IMG/VR virus record: IMGVR_UViG_3300025674_007777
Location: 1-64,000 of that record
Length of the DNA: 64,000 nt
Strand: one strand, 5' to 3'
Source of the DNA: a virus
Made by a program: the position numbers and the translations under genes. Below are positions 47,193-56,720 of this stretch, one piece after another; the stretch's first letter is position 1; each line of letters starts with the position of its first letter. The notes below the pieces were generated by a model that searched no databases, was not told the DNA's origin, and worked only from the letters and a program-made list of their open reading frames with translations.

Positions 47193-49049
47193 CTACACAA
47201 TTTCACATGCACCGCCAGCACATGCAATCTCACCTTTCAGATCTGTCTCATCTTCTGTTTCAACAATTCTTGAAAGATCCACATCAACAAGGCTCTGCAT
47301 TAGCTGATCATATTGTTCTTCTGTGATGTCCTCAAATGGAGCCTGCTTATAAGTACCTCCCATATAAGGTAGTACTGAGAGACCATTATAAAATTCACGA
47401 TTCTCCCACATCCAACTGCCTACAGCATCCCATTCATGTTCACGCACTGAAATGGTGGCTGAAATGTTATGACTGTTAGCACCTGTTCTATGTCCTGGGC
47501 GAATCCAATCCTTTGTGACATGTTTCACTCGCTCCAACAATTGTAGAGGTGATTCTGTTCTGAGGATTGCCGTCTCAGGAGATTTCTGTGGTACTGATAT
47601 CACAGCAGTGTCATGTGGTCTGAAATATTCATCTTCAATAAGCTCTGGATGATTTTCTACCAAATAAGAATAAATTGCTTCATTCTTGCCAACACGTACT
47701 CTTCTGATATAGAAATCATTGTGCCATGCATGAATACCTGATGATGTTCCCAATGTCAATGATGTGGTTCCTGCAGGCTTAACTGTGGTACATCTTGCTG
47801 CTTTGTTGATACCGATGAGACCAGCAACTCTAACGTTCTCATCTTTCACAACCTTAGCAGCTTCCTTCATGTTATAATCCAATATAACACCGGAACCGAT
47901 GCCTGTCATTGAAATACCTACCAATGCATCCTTCTCAGTGGTTCTTTGCCATACCGGACGCAGATAATGAAAATCTGTGTATCCTGCTTGTAATGTACCT
48001 ATCAGAGATGCTGCACGTACTCGCTCATTCAGATCTTCCTGAGATTCAATATTGGAAACATTCACTTCAGTTAGATTACAGAACTGGAATGGTCTCAGTC
48101 CAATCTCACAACATGGATTTGTTCCCCAATCTTTGTCATTGGAAAGATAAATGCCAGGTTCGCCGGCTCCACTCAACTCAATACGCTTCCAAAGATCCAT
48201 GAAGAAATCTTTTTCCAAGCGATGGCGAAGTAACACAGCTGAATTATTGGCACGACCTCTCTGTGGATTGTTCTCCCACCAATTACCAGACTTGCATCCA
48301 ATCATTTCATCATCATCTGCTGAGAACAAACTGATCAAAGCTGCTCGACGAATACCTCCTGCCAACACTGCATCTGCAATGTGACAAATGATGTCATGCA
48401 CTTCCAATGGAGTCAATTTATCACCGTTCTGCTTTTCATTCAGGATACCTTCCACTTTCACCAAGCATTCTCTCAGTGGCTGTGGTCCAGGTGCCTTACC
48501 TCCTGATGTTATGAGTCTAGCACCTTTTGGTCTGATGTCTGAAAAGTCAAACTTGATCTTTGATCCGCTATAGAAATACGTCTTCACTAACGCCTTAACT
48601 GCATCAGCCCAACCTTCAATTGAGTCTGCAATCAGGAATCTTCGTGTACGAGCTGGATTAGGTTTGTTGATCTCAGGTAGTTTGTCTACATGATGACGCT
48701 GGACCGAATATCCAACTCCTGTACCTCCTAACAATAGGAACATCACTTCACCAAATACTCTCCAATCATCAATTGGTGCAAATGCACAATTGTATACACG
48801 GTTAGGTGATATCTCAATAGGCTTACCAGCAAACTGCATACTACGCATTGATGGTAAAACTTTCTTGTCATATACTAATTTATATGCCGTTTCAATTGCT
48901 TCTGACAATGCAGGGTATTTTTTCAAATGCATTGCCTTGTTCCGATCCACAAGTTCTGTCCATGTCTCTCTCCTGTTCTTTTCAGGCAGAAACTTAGCAT
49001 ACTTCATGTGTACGGTGATATCACTGAGTATCTGGGTAGATATATCCAT
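47193..49049 (-). CDS. nrdJ: B12-dependent (class II) ribonucleotide reductase
   Basis: 618 residues. Makes deoxyribonucleotides using adenosylcobalamin. Features: LPSMRSMQFAG, NCAFAPIDDW, GGTGVGYSVQ, NPCCEIGLRPFQFCNLTEVN (the active-site Cys pair and the radical Cys region), and the C-terminal CAGGACEIV redox pair. Length and pattern fit the small monomeric RTPR type. There is no NrdB small subunit in the window. Dependence on host or environmental B12 follows. The upstream 124-bp gap to the helicase holds no clear riboswitch. Confidence 0.9.
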   Translation of the reverse strand: MDISTQILSDITVHMKYAKFLPEKNRRETWTELVDRNKAMHLKKYPALSEAIETAYKLVYDKKVLPSMRSMQFAGKPIEISPNRVYNCAFAPIDDWRVFGEVMFLLLGGTGVGYSVQRHHVDKLPEINKPNPARTRRFLIADSIEGWADAVKALVKTYFYSGSKIKFDFSDIRPKGARLITSGGKAPGPQPLRECLVKVEGILNEKQNGDKLTPLEVHDIICHIADAVLAGGIRRAALISLFSADDDEMIGCKSGNWWENNPQRGRANNSAVLLRHRLEKDFFMDLWKRIELSGAGEPGIYLSNDKDWGTNPCCEIGLRPFQFCNLTEVNVSNIESQEDLNERVRAASLIGTLQAGYTDFHYLRPVWQRTTEKDALVGISMTGIGSGVILDYNMKEAAKVVKDENVRVAGLIGINKAARCTTVKPAGTTSLTLGTSSGIHAWHNDFYIRRVRVGKNEAIYSYLVENHPELIEDEYFRPHDTAVISVPQKSPETAILRTESPLQLLERVKHVTKDWIRPGHRTGANSHNISATISVREHEWDAVGSWMWENREFYNGLSVLPYMGGTYKQAPFEDITEEQYDQLMQSLVDVDLSRIVETEDETDLKGEIACAGGACEIV

Positions 49050-49173
49050 GAATTCCTAATTTTTTAATGTTATTTAATAAAGTGTTCGTCGTAACTAATT
49101 TGGCGTAAAAAGAACGATTTACTGCAATATATATACGTCATGAGAGCGTAGAATAGCCATTTGAACAACAAAA

Positions 49174-50529
49174 TCACCCGAAATCTTTTCCAATTGTTTC
49201 ATTGTATTTTCGGGCAAGCAATTGTCTAGCCAACGTATTCCCATTATCCATTTGCTTTTGCGTCTGTTGACCGTTAATGGACGTATCCGTATATATGTTA
49301 AATTGCCCGTTACTAAGATTCATCTTGCTTGGCAGTGTGATACCATCTGGACCAAAACGATTCTTGATGATGTGCCAACGACCTGTTCCAGCTAATTTGT
49401 CCTCAACCTTTCTGGACAATGATATGATGAAATCTGCAACCATCACTTTACCATATGATTCAGCAACTTTACTTGCATCAATTACATCTTCCTCCAATGC
49501 AGATCTGTTTGCCTGAGATGCTGTCCATACTGGCAATTCATATTCGCCGGCCATACCTCTGAGATCTTCATATATACTTTCCAGTTCATGTCGTTTCTCT
49601 GTCCCATTGCCTCGTAACAGGTCAGCATAGTCCACAATGATCACATCAGGCTTCTTACCTTGCATTATGCATTTCTCAACATGAGCACGAATACCTAACA
49701 CTGAAGTGGTCTTGGTTGGATAATGTTTGATGATCAGATCGCCATCTATCTTAGCCAACCGTTCCTTCACTTCAGACTGATAATGTTTCAGATTCTGATT
49801 TGCAATACCTGTTATCACAGAATCATATCTGAGACCTACATATGCTTCATTGAGCTCCAATGTATAATGCAGAACTGTTTTACCTTTCTTCACAGCAGAT
49901 GCGCCAATGTTCATCAATGCCCATGATTTACCAATACCGGCCGGAGCAACCATCACACCTAACTCCCCTTTGCCTAGGCCGCCATCTGTAAGATCATCTA
50001 TCACGTCCCAACCAGTTGATTGAACATGACGAACAGCGTCTGTATAACGTTCTTCAATGGCAGTCATGTAATCATGTCCAATATCTTTGTCTGCTCCTGC
50101 TTTTAGAGCATCATCTATCTGAACTTTGATTTCTTCATAACGACCATGTTTGAGTAATTCAACACTGCTCATGATGGCTTTCTTGATCTCCTGATTCTTA
50201 CAGAAGTCCAAAGCCTGCACCTTTATGAACTCCAGATCATCTGATTCAGTGTACTTCCAGGCATCCTTCAAATGGTCTTTGATCTGTGTAGCAAGAACAT
50301 CATGATCAACATCATCCAGTTTCACTTTCATCACATCCAATGATGGTGATGCCTTATGCTCCAAATGATATTTCAATACAGTGTCGACTATCCAATGATT
50401 AGCCTCTGACTCAAAATATTTCGGAGATAGGATATCTGCAATCTGTTGCAAAAATGTCTTGTCAGTCATCAGTGATGTGATCACCTTGATCTGAAATGAA
50501 TATCCATAGGACGAAAGACGGTCGGTCAT
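49174..50529 (-). CDS. 41: Replicative DNA helicase, gp41 (DnaB family)
   Basis: 451 residues. RecA-like core with Walker A APAGIGKSWALM (about 193-204), LHYTLELNEAYVGLRYDS (the LELS-type motif), VIIVDYADLL (Walker B) and the arginine-finger region FIISLSRKVEDK. The N-terminal domain is helical. The hexameric 5'-3' helicase at the fork. A -7-like box ends 4 nt before ATG. Confidence 0.9.
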   Translation of the reverse strand: MTDRLSSYGYSFQIKVITSLMTDKTFLQQIADILSPKYFESEANHWIVDTVLKYHLEHKASPSLDVMKVKLDDVDHDVLATQIKDHLKDAWKYTESDDLEFIKVQALDFCKNQEIKKAIMSSVELLKHGRYEEIKVQIDDALKAGADKDIGHDYMTAIEERYTDAVRHVQSTGWDVIDDLTDGGLGKGELGVMVAPAGIGKSWALMNIGASAVKKGKTVLHYTLELNEAYVGLRYDSVITGIANQNLKHYQSEVKERLAKIDGDLIIKHYPTKTTSVLGIRAHVEKCIMQGKKPDVIIVDYADLLRGNGTEKRHELESIYEDLRGMAGEYELPVWTASQANRSALEEDVIDASKVAESYGKVMVADFIISLSRKVEDKLAGTGRWHIIKNRFGPDGITLPSKMNLSNGQFNIYTDTSINGQQTQKQMDNGNTLARQLLARKYNETIGKDFG

Positions 50530-50533
50530 ACGT

Positions 50534-50564
50534 TAAATATAATAAAATTTTTCAAATAATCAAA
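50534..50564 (-). promoter_or_regulatory. Bipartite promoter, TTTG-N18-TTATATTTA, near-leaderless
   Basis: TTTG 50561-50564 and TTATATTTA 50534-50542, 18 nt apart, ending 4 nt before the helicase ATG (50529). The -33 half shares TTTGATTATTTGAAAAATTT with the element at 6839-6870. Confidence 0.55.
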
Positions 50565-51609
50565 TGCTTCCATAAGCATTTAGTGACATAAATGATGAAT
50601 TCAGCCAACTGTCCAGATCTTTGATAACCGTGTACATCTTATCACGCATGAACATCTTCTTGAACTCCAGCACATCCAGTTTCTGAATGTCCTGTTTACA
50701 CATATTCAGAGCCAACATTTTGGCATTGCCATGAATATCCACTTCTTTGAGTTGCATCAATCTGTAATTCAGATCCAACTGATCTTTAGCAGCTGCCAAC
50801 GTGTTCACAACTTTGTATTTGGAATCTTGCTGCACTGCATAGTCAATGATCTCATCAACTGACACTTCTCGGTCCTCTGTCAACATTGGAAAATACTTGA
50901 TCAGTGATTTCAGGCCTACTCCTTTGATACCCTCAATATTATCCGATTTATCCCCCGTTATCGCCCTGTACAAGAGGTAGTTCTTTTCATTTATACCTAT
51001 TTCTTCTTGTAGAAGACTTGGAGTATATAAGCGCTTTTTGATGGGGCTCCATACACTGATTCTGTGATTAACCAACTGCAGAAAATCTCTGTCTGTGGAC
51101 ACAATTGTACACTTCTGATGATCTTCTGTGTACACTTCATTTGCAATGTATGCAATGATGTCATCTGCTTCCACATTGTCAATGGACATGGTGGTAACTG
51201 GTAAACAGTTCAGATACTGTATCATTCGACCAAATTGCCGGCGCATACTTTCCTGTTCATCCTCCAATGATGCAAACTCCTGATATCTGTTGAAAGCAGT
51301 TTTGTTTGCTCTATTGGCTTTGTAGTTCGAGTAAATGCTCTTTCTACGCTTGGAACCTCCCTTACCATCAAACACAATGATACATCTGGTTGGTTTCAGT
51401 TGTCGTATCACTGCACCTATTGATCTGAGAAATCCAGTTACTCCTCCAATATGTTGTCCATCATCATTGAGAGCAGGAACGGCAGAGAACACTCTGATGA
51501 AAGTGTTCAATCCGTCTATAACCATTATATGAGAATTCTTATCTCTACCCGTTCCATCCTGCCGTTCCTGCTCAATCTGCTGAAGCAGCTCTTTATACCG
51601 TTTCTGCAT
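50560..51609 (-). CDS. rnh: T4 RNase H-like 5'-3' exonuclease (FEN/PIN family)
   Basis: 349 residues. Removes RNA primers. Acidic metal-binding motifs: HIMVIDGLNTF, CIIVFDGKGGSKRRK, DNVEADDIIAYIA, STDRDFLQL and ITGDKSDNIEGIKGVGLKSL (helix-hairpin-helix). The basic arch segment SNYKANRANKT is present. All metal ligands look intact. It overlaps uvsX by one base and ends in the helicase promoter. Confidence 0.9.
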   Translation of the reverse strand: MQKRYKELLQQIEQERQDGTGRDKNSHIMVIDGLNTFIRVFSAVPALNDDGQHIGGVTGFLRSIGAVIRQLKPTRCIIVFDGKGGSKRRKSIYSNYKANRANKTAFNRYQEFASLEDEQESMRRQFGRMIQYLNCLPVTTMSIDNVEADDIIAYIANEVYTEDHQKCTIVSTDRDFLQLVNHRISVWSPIKKRLYTPSLLQEEIGINEKNYLLYRAITGDKSDNIEGIKGVGLKSLIKYFPMLTEDREVSVDEIIDYAVQQDSKYKVVNTLAAAKDQLDLNYRLMQLKEVDIHGNAKMLALNMCKQDIQKLDVLEFKKMFMRDKMYTVIKDLDSWLNSSFMSLNAYGSI

Positions 51610-52745
51610 TAACCTTCTTCATTAACAAACTCTTCATCAATCTCGATGTCATCTACTCCAAAATCTTCTCCTGGCTTGTACTTCAGGATATATGCTTTAC
51701 AGATGGCATCATAGATCTCTTGTTTCAATCCATCTTCTTCAGCTATTTTCTTCTCAAAATCTTTTGATAGAAACTTCACATCAGAACCATCTGTTCGAGT
51801 ATATGTATACCATGCACCGGACTGATTAAGTAGTTTGTAGTCCTTCATAACATTTAGCCATCCACCGTAATTGTCAATACCTGACTCAAAATAGATGTCA
51901 TAATCGATTGACTTCAATGGCGGCCCCATTCTGTTCTTCACAACCTGAACTCTGGTCTTGATACCAATGACCTGATCAACACCATCCTTCTTCATTTTGA
52001 TCTGTCCTACTGATTTCAGACGTAATCGAACTGAAGCGTGGAATGGAATGGCCTTACCACCTGATGTTGTATACGGATCACCAAATGCAACACCAAGTCT
52101 TGTTCTGAGCTGATTTGTGAATAACAAACAGATCTTTTCACGACCAATCATGTTAGTGATCTTACGCATACCTTTGCTCAGAATGATTGCCTTGGAAGTG
52201 GCATAACCATCTTTGTCAAATTCTTTGGCCATCTCAATCTTAGTGGATGCTCCCATCACTGAATCAACAACAATGGTAACGAGTCTGTCTTTACTGCTTT
52301 TTCGAACACCTTCCACAATGCTTTCAATTGCTTCAAAAACATCTTCAATGGTGTCCAAAGGCACATACAACATCTTCTCAAGATCCAGACCAATGGCTTC
52401 CAGAAAATCACGGCTAACTGCATTCTCAGTATCAATATATACTGCCAATCCTCCTTGTTTCTGAGTACTGGCCAATGCATGAGCTGCTAACAGAGACTTA
52501 CCAGATGCTTCCAATCCTGTTATCTCAGTGATACGCCCGACCGGAAAGCCTCCATTCTCTCTGTTTGAGATTGCAAGATCCAACATATCAGATCCTGTCG
52601 GAATCCATCCTCGCACTTCTGAAGGCGAATCAGTGTCCTGGTTAAGAAAGTAAGCTGTCTTGTAGCCAGTATTCTTAAACTTCTTGTTTATGGCACTGGC
52701 GAGTTCTCCAGCCAGAGAGTCCTGTAACTCATCTTTAGACTTCAT
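51609..52745 (-). CDS. uvsX: UvsX-like RecA recombinase
   Basis: 378 residues. Walker A GLEASGKSLLAAH (about 59-71), LAVYIDTENAVS (the Mg-Glu strand), VTIVVDSVMGAS (Walker B) and LFTNQLRTRLG with the ATP-coupling Gln, then TTSGGKAIPFHASVRL as in L2. An acidic C-terminal tail. It has an unusually strong Shine-Dalgarno, AAGGAGG, 4 nt before ATG. Catalyses strand exchange for recombination-dependent replication. Confidence 0.92.
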   Translation of the reverse strand: MKSKDELQDSLAGELASAINKKFKNTGYKTAYFLNQDTDSPSEVRGWIPTGSDMLDLAISNRENGGFPVGRITEITGLEASGKSLLAAHALASTQKQGGLAVYIDTENAVSRDFLEAIGLDLEKMLYVPLDTIEDVFEAIESIVEGVRKSSKDRLVTIVVDSVMGASTKIEMAKEFDKDGYATSKAIILSKGMRKITNMIGREKICLLFTNQLRTRLGVAFGDPYTTSGGKAIPFHASVRLRLKSVGQIKMKKDGVDQVIGIKTRVQVVKNRMGPPLKSIDYDIYFESGIDNYGGWLNVMKDYKLLNQSGAWYTYTRTDGSDVKFLSKDFEKKIAEEDGLKQEIYDAICKAYILKYKPGEDFGVDDIEIDEEFVNEEG

Positions 52746-52748
52746 AAG

Positions 52749-52756
52749 TCCTCCTT
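52749..52756 (-). promoter_or_regulatory. Strong Shine-Dalgarno (AAGGAGGA) of uvsX
   Basis: AAGGAGGA, 3 nt before the ATG at 52745, a near-perfect anti-SD match. The spacing is short for the best use, but it is the strongest such site in the window and in the gap between gp32 and uvsX. Confidence 0.6.
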
Positions 52757-52758
52757 AA

Positions 52759-53532
52759 TTAATCGTTAAATAATTCATCAAATGCTGATGACACATCATC
52801 AACACGATTTACCGTCGAAGGCACTTCACCTTCTTTTGGTGCTGGAGGAATTCCGTCTGAACTAGCATCAGATGATGCTTCTTCTGGATTCAACCATGTC
52901 TCCAAAGCTTCTTTGAGTTCATCATATGTTGGTTCCTTGAAGATCTCTGTGAGAGCCTGCTGATTCTTTGCAATCTGCTCAGCAACATTTCGATCTTCAG
53001 TCATTGGAGAAACATTTGGTTTCACTCTGATAGCTGTCTTAGGATATGCTCCTGGGCCTTCTGCCGGAGTGAACTCAACAACAATGTCACGTCCTCCCAT
53101 TGGATCTGTGATGTCACCATAATCAGGATCTGCAATGAATCCTAGAAGTTCAGTGTACACAGTTTTTCCAAAGCCCCAAAATTTCACACCTTCAGATTCT
53201 TGGCCTCGAACGATGATTGGCGCATACACACGCATCTTTGGTTCCATCTTTTTGCCAAGTTTCCATTCATCTGAATTACCTGAAGCTTTGAGTTTCTCAG
53301 TGAACTCCACAACTGGATCAGCCTTGCCAAATGTTGTAGGAGACAGAAAGTTCTTCTTGCCTAAGTTGTAATGAAAATAAAGTTCCTGGAATGGGTTTGC
53401 TCGATCATGCTGATAAGGCACAATTCTAATAACCTGCTTGCCCGGTTCTGGGCGCCATAATGTTTGACGGCGGTTGCCTGTCGTTTGAAGTTGATTAAGC
53501 TTCCTTTTAATCGCATCTAAATCAATTGCCAT
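52759..53532 (-). CDS. 32: Single-stranded DNA-binding protein, gp32
   Basis: 257 residues. N-terminal LAST-like start AIDLDAIKRKLNQLQ, an OB core (RIVPYQHDRANPFQELYFHYNLG and MRVYAPIIVRGQE), and an acidic C-terminus (ASSDASSDGIPPAP, then DDVSSAFDELFND) that recruits other replication proteins. The gp32 zinc-finger Cys set is not obvious here. An AAGGAA Shine-Dalgarno-like site precedes the ATG. Confidence 0.85.
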   Translation of the reverse strand: MAIDLDAIKRKLNQLQTTGNRRQTLWRPEPGKQVIRIVPYQHDRANPFQELYFHYNLGKKNFLSPTTFGKADPVVEFTEKLKASGNSDEWKLGKKMEPKMRVYAPIIVRGQESEGVKFWGFGKTVYTELLGFIADPDYGDITDPMGGRDIVVEFTPAEGPGAYPKTAIRVKPNVSPMTEDRNVAEQIAKNQQALTEIFKEPTYDELKEALETWLNPEEASSDASSDGIPPAPKEGEVPSTVNRVDDVSSAFDELFND

Positions 53533-53577
53533 TTTTCAATTCCTTTTTTGGTTAAACAATAAAATACTAATCAATTC

Positions 53578-53608
53578 TTAATATAAGTGCTTAGATTCAA
53601 ATATCCAA
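53578..53608 (-). promoter_or_regulatory. Bipartite promoter, TTG-N19-TTATATTAA
   Basis: TTG 53606-53608 and TTATATTAA 53578-53586, 19 nt apart, 45 nt before the gp32 ATG (53532). Confidence 0.5.
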
Positions 53609-53643
53609 GTCTTTTAATGGTTATTTTTTATTTTTTTTACAAA

Positions 53644-53652
53644 TATAAATAT
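53644..53652 (-). promoter_or_regulatory. ATATTTATA late-type element upstream of gp32
   Basis: ATATTTATA 111 nt before the gp32 ATG, upstream of the bipartite element. Two promoters of different classes would suit gp32, which is needed both early and late. Inferred only. Confidence 0.35.
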
Positions 53653-53654
53653 GC

Positions 53655-54041
53655 TTAAACATCCAATCGTTTGAGCATTTTCAATTTGATTTGTCTGAGT
53701 TGGTCACCATCCGTTAACAACAGAGAGTTTCTGTAGAGTTGCCATGGAATGATGAAACTCTTGTCCAGAACACCATTGTTACATTCCTTGATCACTGTGT
53801 TGAGAGCATTGATGCTATACAATGTGTTGCTCTCTTTCTTTCTGTGAATGGATATGGTGTTAGCAGATCTTCTAGGCGATGGTAACACAATGTTGTAGGT
53901 TATGTACAGATCATCTGGACGCTCCTGATCACAGAACAGAAACATACGATTCTCACTGAGGTCATATGTTGCAATGATATGTTCTGTGATGATGTCCTGA
54001 TTGCGTCTATGTGCAAATGTACATAGTAATTGTGTTTTCAC
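53655..54041 (-). CDS. Conserved T4-like phage hypothetical, GTG start
   Basis: 128 residues from GTG at 54041, after an AAGGA site. The motif NTISIHRKKESNTLYSINALN (about 63-83) is one I recall as near-invariant in a T4-like marine phage family without known role. Precedes gp32. Confidence 0.65.
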   Translation of the reverse strand: MKTQLLCTFAHRRNQDIITEHIIATYDLSENRMFLFCDQERPDDLYITYNIVLPSPRRSANTISIHRKKESNTLYSINALNTVIKECNNGVLDKSFIIPWQLYRNSLLLTDGDQLRQIKLKMLKRLDV

Positions 54042-54088
54042 CTACCCCATCCTTTTTTAATATATATGTAAATTATATTGCAATATGA

Positions 54089-55354
54089 TTAATTCAGAGC
54101 AACACCTGGATTGGTATTATGCCACATAAAACTGCTTTCTGGTTTCTTTGAACCTAATGTAATGCTGCCAGCATCGACTACATCATCAATATCATCTCTA
54201 GTCACAACTATGAATGATGTAGACATATATTTAGGCGGTCTATGCTCATGAAAAATAATCGTATCAACATTGATCTTGTCCATATATGATTCCAGATTAG
54301 TTTTGGCCAATGCTCTACCAACATCGACTACATCATTATAATTCAGTGATGCATCAAAATATTTTCTTGCAACAGAGTCTTTATTGAAAAAAATGTTCCC
54401 AATACCATCCTGTACATTATCAATGAAGTCAGCTTTTGATATAACATCGTTATCAACCAACAGTTCATATGCATTTTTTATGGCATATGCAATATTTCTG
54501 TTATCAGGATTCTTGAGAAATTCTTCCTTGGCTTCCGCATCAACACTCAACATATTAGATAAGAAATTATTTTTTATGTTAAGTTCTTTACCTCGACCAG
54601 CTTGTTGGCCTAGGCGACCACCTTTTCCTTTCAATTCAGTGGTTTGACCATCCACGACTATATCACCACCTGATGTGGAATTGAAAACATTGTCAAATAA
54701 AAGTATGAGAGCAATTTCAGCCGGTCCGGTCGCACTACCACCCGCATCAGCACCTGGTTGTATTTTTATCAGATTACTAATTGTTTTGTCATTTAATCCT
54801 GTCAATTTGCTGATATCACCTTTACCGGCAGCATCCCATTTTAAATCTTTAGGAGATTCAAAATATTCTATCACTTCTTTGGCATTTGGTAGTTTTGCTA
54901 TCTTATTAAAAATAATGTTAACAGCGTCTTGTCCAATCTGATAATTACCTGATGTGATATTTTTCTTTTCAAAATACTGAAGAACAGGTGCTTTGAATGC
55001 GACACTGTTGATGATCTGATTTATTTTAAAAAGATCCTCCGAATCAAGATCTGTATTGTTAATTAGTTTGACAATGTCATCTTTTGAAACCTTATCATAA
55101 TCTTCAGTTAAAACATCATCTGATATGTACTCATAGAACATTTCATTTTCTGATACTGGATCATTTTCTTCAATATCTTTTTCGACCGGTACTGCGTCTA
55201 AGAAGCCTTGATCTAAGATGTCCGGCGACTCCTTGATATGTTCTGATAACACTTCGTGGAAGATATGCATTTCTTCCGTGCTATATGGTGGTTCAGCATA
55301 GCCTTTAGGCAAACGGAAGAACCATTCCTGTATGACTTTTTCTTTGATGTCCAT
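54089..55354 (-). CDS. Possible PD-(D/E)XK-fold protein of T4-like phages
   Basis: 421 residues. The central block GGDIVVDGQTTELKGKGGRL (about 229-248) has the D-x(n)-E-x-K spacing of PD-(D/E)XK nucleases (D, then ELK), flanked by ATGPAEIALILLFDNVF. The C-terminus has FHEHRPPKYMSTSFIVV. A nuclease or inactive structural relative would both fit. An ATATTTATA element is 10 nt upstream of the start, so late expression and a structural role is equally likely. Confidence 0.5.
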   Translation of the reverse strand: MDIKEKVIQEWFFRLPKGYAEPPYSTEEMHIFHEVLSEHIKESPDILDQGFLDAVPVEKDIEENDPVSENEMFYEYISDDVLTEDYDKVSKDDIVKLINNTDLDSEDLFKINQIINSVAFKAPVLQYFEKKNITSGNYQIGQDAVNIIFNKIAKLPNAKEVIEYFESPKDLKWDAAGKGDISKLTGLNDKTISNLIKIQPGADAGGSATGPAEIALILLFDNVFNSTSGGDIVVDGQTTELKGKGGRLGQQAGRGKELNIKNNFLSNMLSVDAEAKEEFLKNPDNRNIAYAIKNAYELLVDNDVISKADFIDNVQDGIGNIFFNKDSVARKYFDASLNYNDVVDVGRALAKTNLESYMDKINVDTIIFHEHRPPKYMSTSFIVVTRDDIDDVVDAGSITLGSKKPESSFMWHNTNPGVALN

Positions 55355-55364
55355 AGGATTTTTG

Positions 55365-55373
55365 TATAAATAT
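55365..55373 (-). promoter_or_regulatory. ATATTTATA late-type promoter-like element
   Basis: Ends 10 nt before the ATG at 55354 and begins at the stop of the family A polymerase gene. Confidence 0.45.
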
Positions 55374-56716
55374 TAGTTAATTCTTTTAGTCATGTCCTGC
55401 ATTGTGTGAAGATCTGCCCCTGCTTTGATTTTCACAGGAAAGGCTCCTCGCTCTGACATCACATCTTTGAGTTTCAGTATCAGCTCTTTGCCATCTGTGA
55501 GAGCATAATCAAACAACATGCTGTCATATGTATATAGTATGAACTTGCTGTCATGACCTTGCAGTGTGTGCATTATTCTGTGTATCACCGTTATGTTGTG
55601 TTCTGTTTCAGTGGCCTGCAGCATGTAATTGAACAGCTTGTTGGCATTCATGTCATCTGGCAAAGCATCTTTATGTAAAGGCCGTTCAAATATAGGAGTC
55701 ATAACTTTTCCATTGGCTTTGAACTCTTTCCATAACTTCTGCACATAGTCATGGCATGCTGCAAAGAACGGAATGCTTCGAAATTCTTTGTCAATGTTTC
55801 CGTATAGCAGTCTGAAAGTGATCTGCTTGGAACGCTCATACTGTTCTTCTGTGAGATCATCACCGAAATAATATTTGCCTAAATGTTCGTGAACAGATCC
55901 TTCTGGAAAGTTATATCCCAGTATCTTGGCAATGAGTCGCACATGAAATGCATCAAAGTCCATTTCCAACAGCATGCCTCTCTGATGTCTGCTCACAAAT
56001 GCGCTCCTGCAACCATTCTCCTTGTTTAATGCAGCATAATTCACTCCTCCATGCTTGTTGGATGGCCGGCCTGTGGCAGTGTACAGATTGTATTCACTGA
56101 ATGTCTTCGAAGATCTGGTTGCAGTGAAATGCTGTTCAAACACTGACCTGTCAATCTGAAGTCCAGACTGTTCAATGGCATGAAAGGCTGCAATGGACTG
56201 AGATTCATATTGCTGAAATGCTCTGCTGTGACGATGTGTTTCATAACTACACATGAACACTTCTCTCATTGCTCGGCAACGCTCCATATGCTTGGTCATT
56301 GGCAACCAGTCATAACTGTTTGTGGTTCCACTCCACCAGGCTCCCCAGGCATTGTGACATGCTGTGTTGCTGTCATCTAATGGCAGAGGCTTTCCTGTTT
56401 GCCACCAATGCATCATGTCAGCATCCACCGTTCTATACGGGTAGTATGCCATTAATCGCTTTCTGCCCAATGCATAGATCACCTTGGAACTTGTAAGGTG
56501 TTGCAGAAGGTCGTTACTTTGGTTTACGCAGTCGAAATGATGGAATGGAACTATCCAATCCTGTGCATCTGTGATGGTGTATATGTAAATGAAACTCAGT
56601 CTGGTGTCAGCATAATGACGGAAAGCGTCTGAGAACATTGGAATCCAGAAACTATCTGATTCTCTGAGAGATTCCTGCAATGACTTGATGTCGCCTGGAT
56701 GTTCAGCTATTATCAC
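55373..56716 (-). CDS. Divergent family A DNA polymerase
   Basis: 447 residues from a GTG start. Polymerase signatures in order: TATGRPSN (213-220), YAALNKENGCRSAFVS (the L-Q-N-I-P...R-x-x-F region), motif A EMDFDAFHVRL (D253), motif B K297-x3-F301-x3-YG, a QATETEHN block like the finger QGTAAD, and motif C YTYDSMLF (D398). The two catalytic Asp residues are kept, but the usual E in motif A, R in motif B and H-E in motif C are replaced. The N-terminal 180 residues look like an exonuclease fold lacking its carboxylates, and the thumb is very short. A second DNA polymerase beside PolB is unusual for a T4-like phage. Confidence 0.8.
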   Translation of the reverse strand: MIIAEHPGDIKSLQESLRESDSFWIPMFSDAFRHYADTRLSFIYIYTITDAQDWIVPFHHFDCVNQSNDLLQHLTSSKVIYALGRKRLMAYYPYRTVDADMMHWWQTGKPLPLDDSNTACHNAWGAWWSGTTNSYDWLPMTKHMERCRAMREVFMCSYETHRHSRAFQQYESQSIAAFHAIEQSGLQIDRSVFEQHFTATRSSKTFSEYNLYTATGRPSNKHGGVNYAALNKENGCRSAFVSRHQRGMLLEMDFDAFHVRLIAKILGYNFPEGSVHEHLGKYYFGDDLTEEQYERSKQITFRLLYGNIDKEFRSIPFFAACHDYVQKLWKEFKANGKVMTPIFERPLHKDALPDDMNANKLFNYMLQATETEHNITVIHRIMHTLQGHDSKFILYTYDSMLFDYALTDGKELILKLKDVMSERGAFPVKIKAGADLHTMQDMTKRIN

Positions 56717-56720
56717 GCAT

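Noticed and set aside
49050-49173. Cobalamin riboswitch before the B12-dependent reductase
   Set aside because: The gap is only 124 bp and I find no B12-box or long stem; too short for a full riboswitch.
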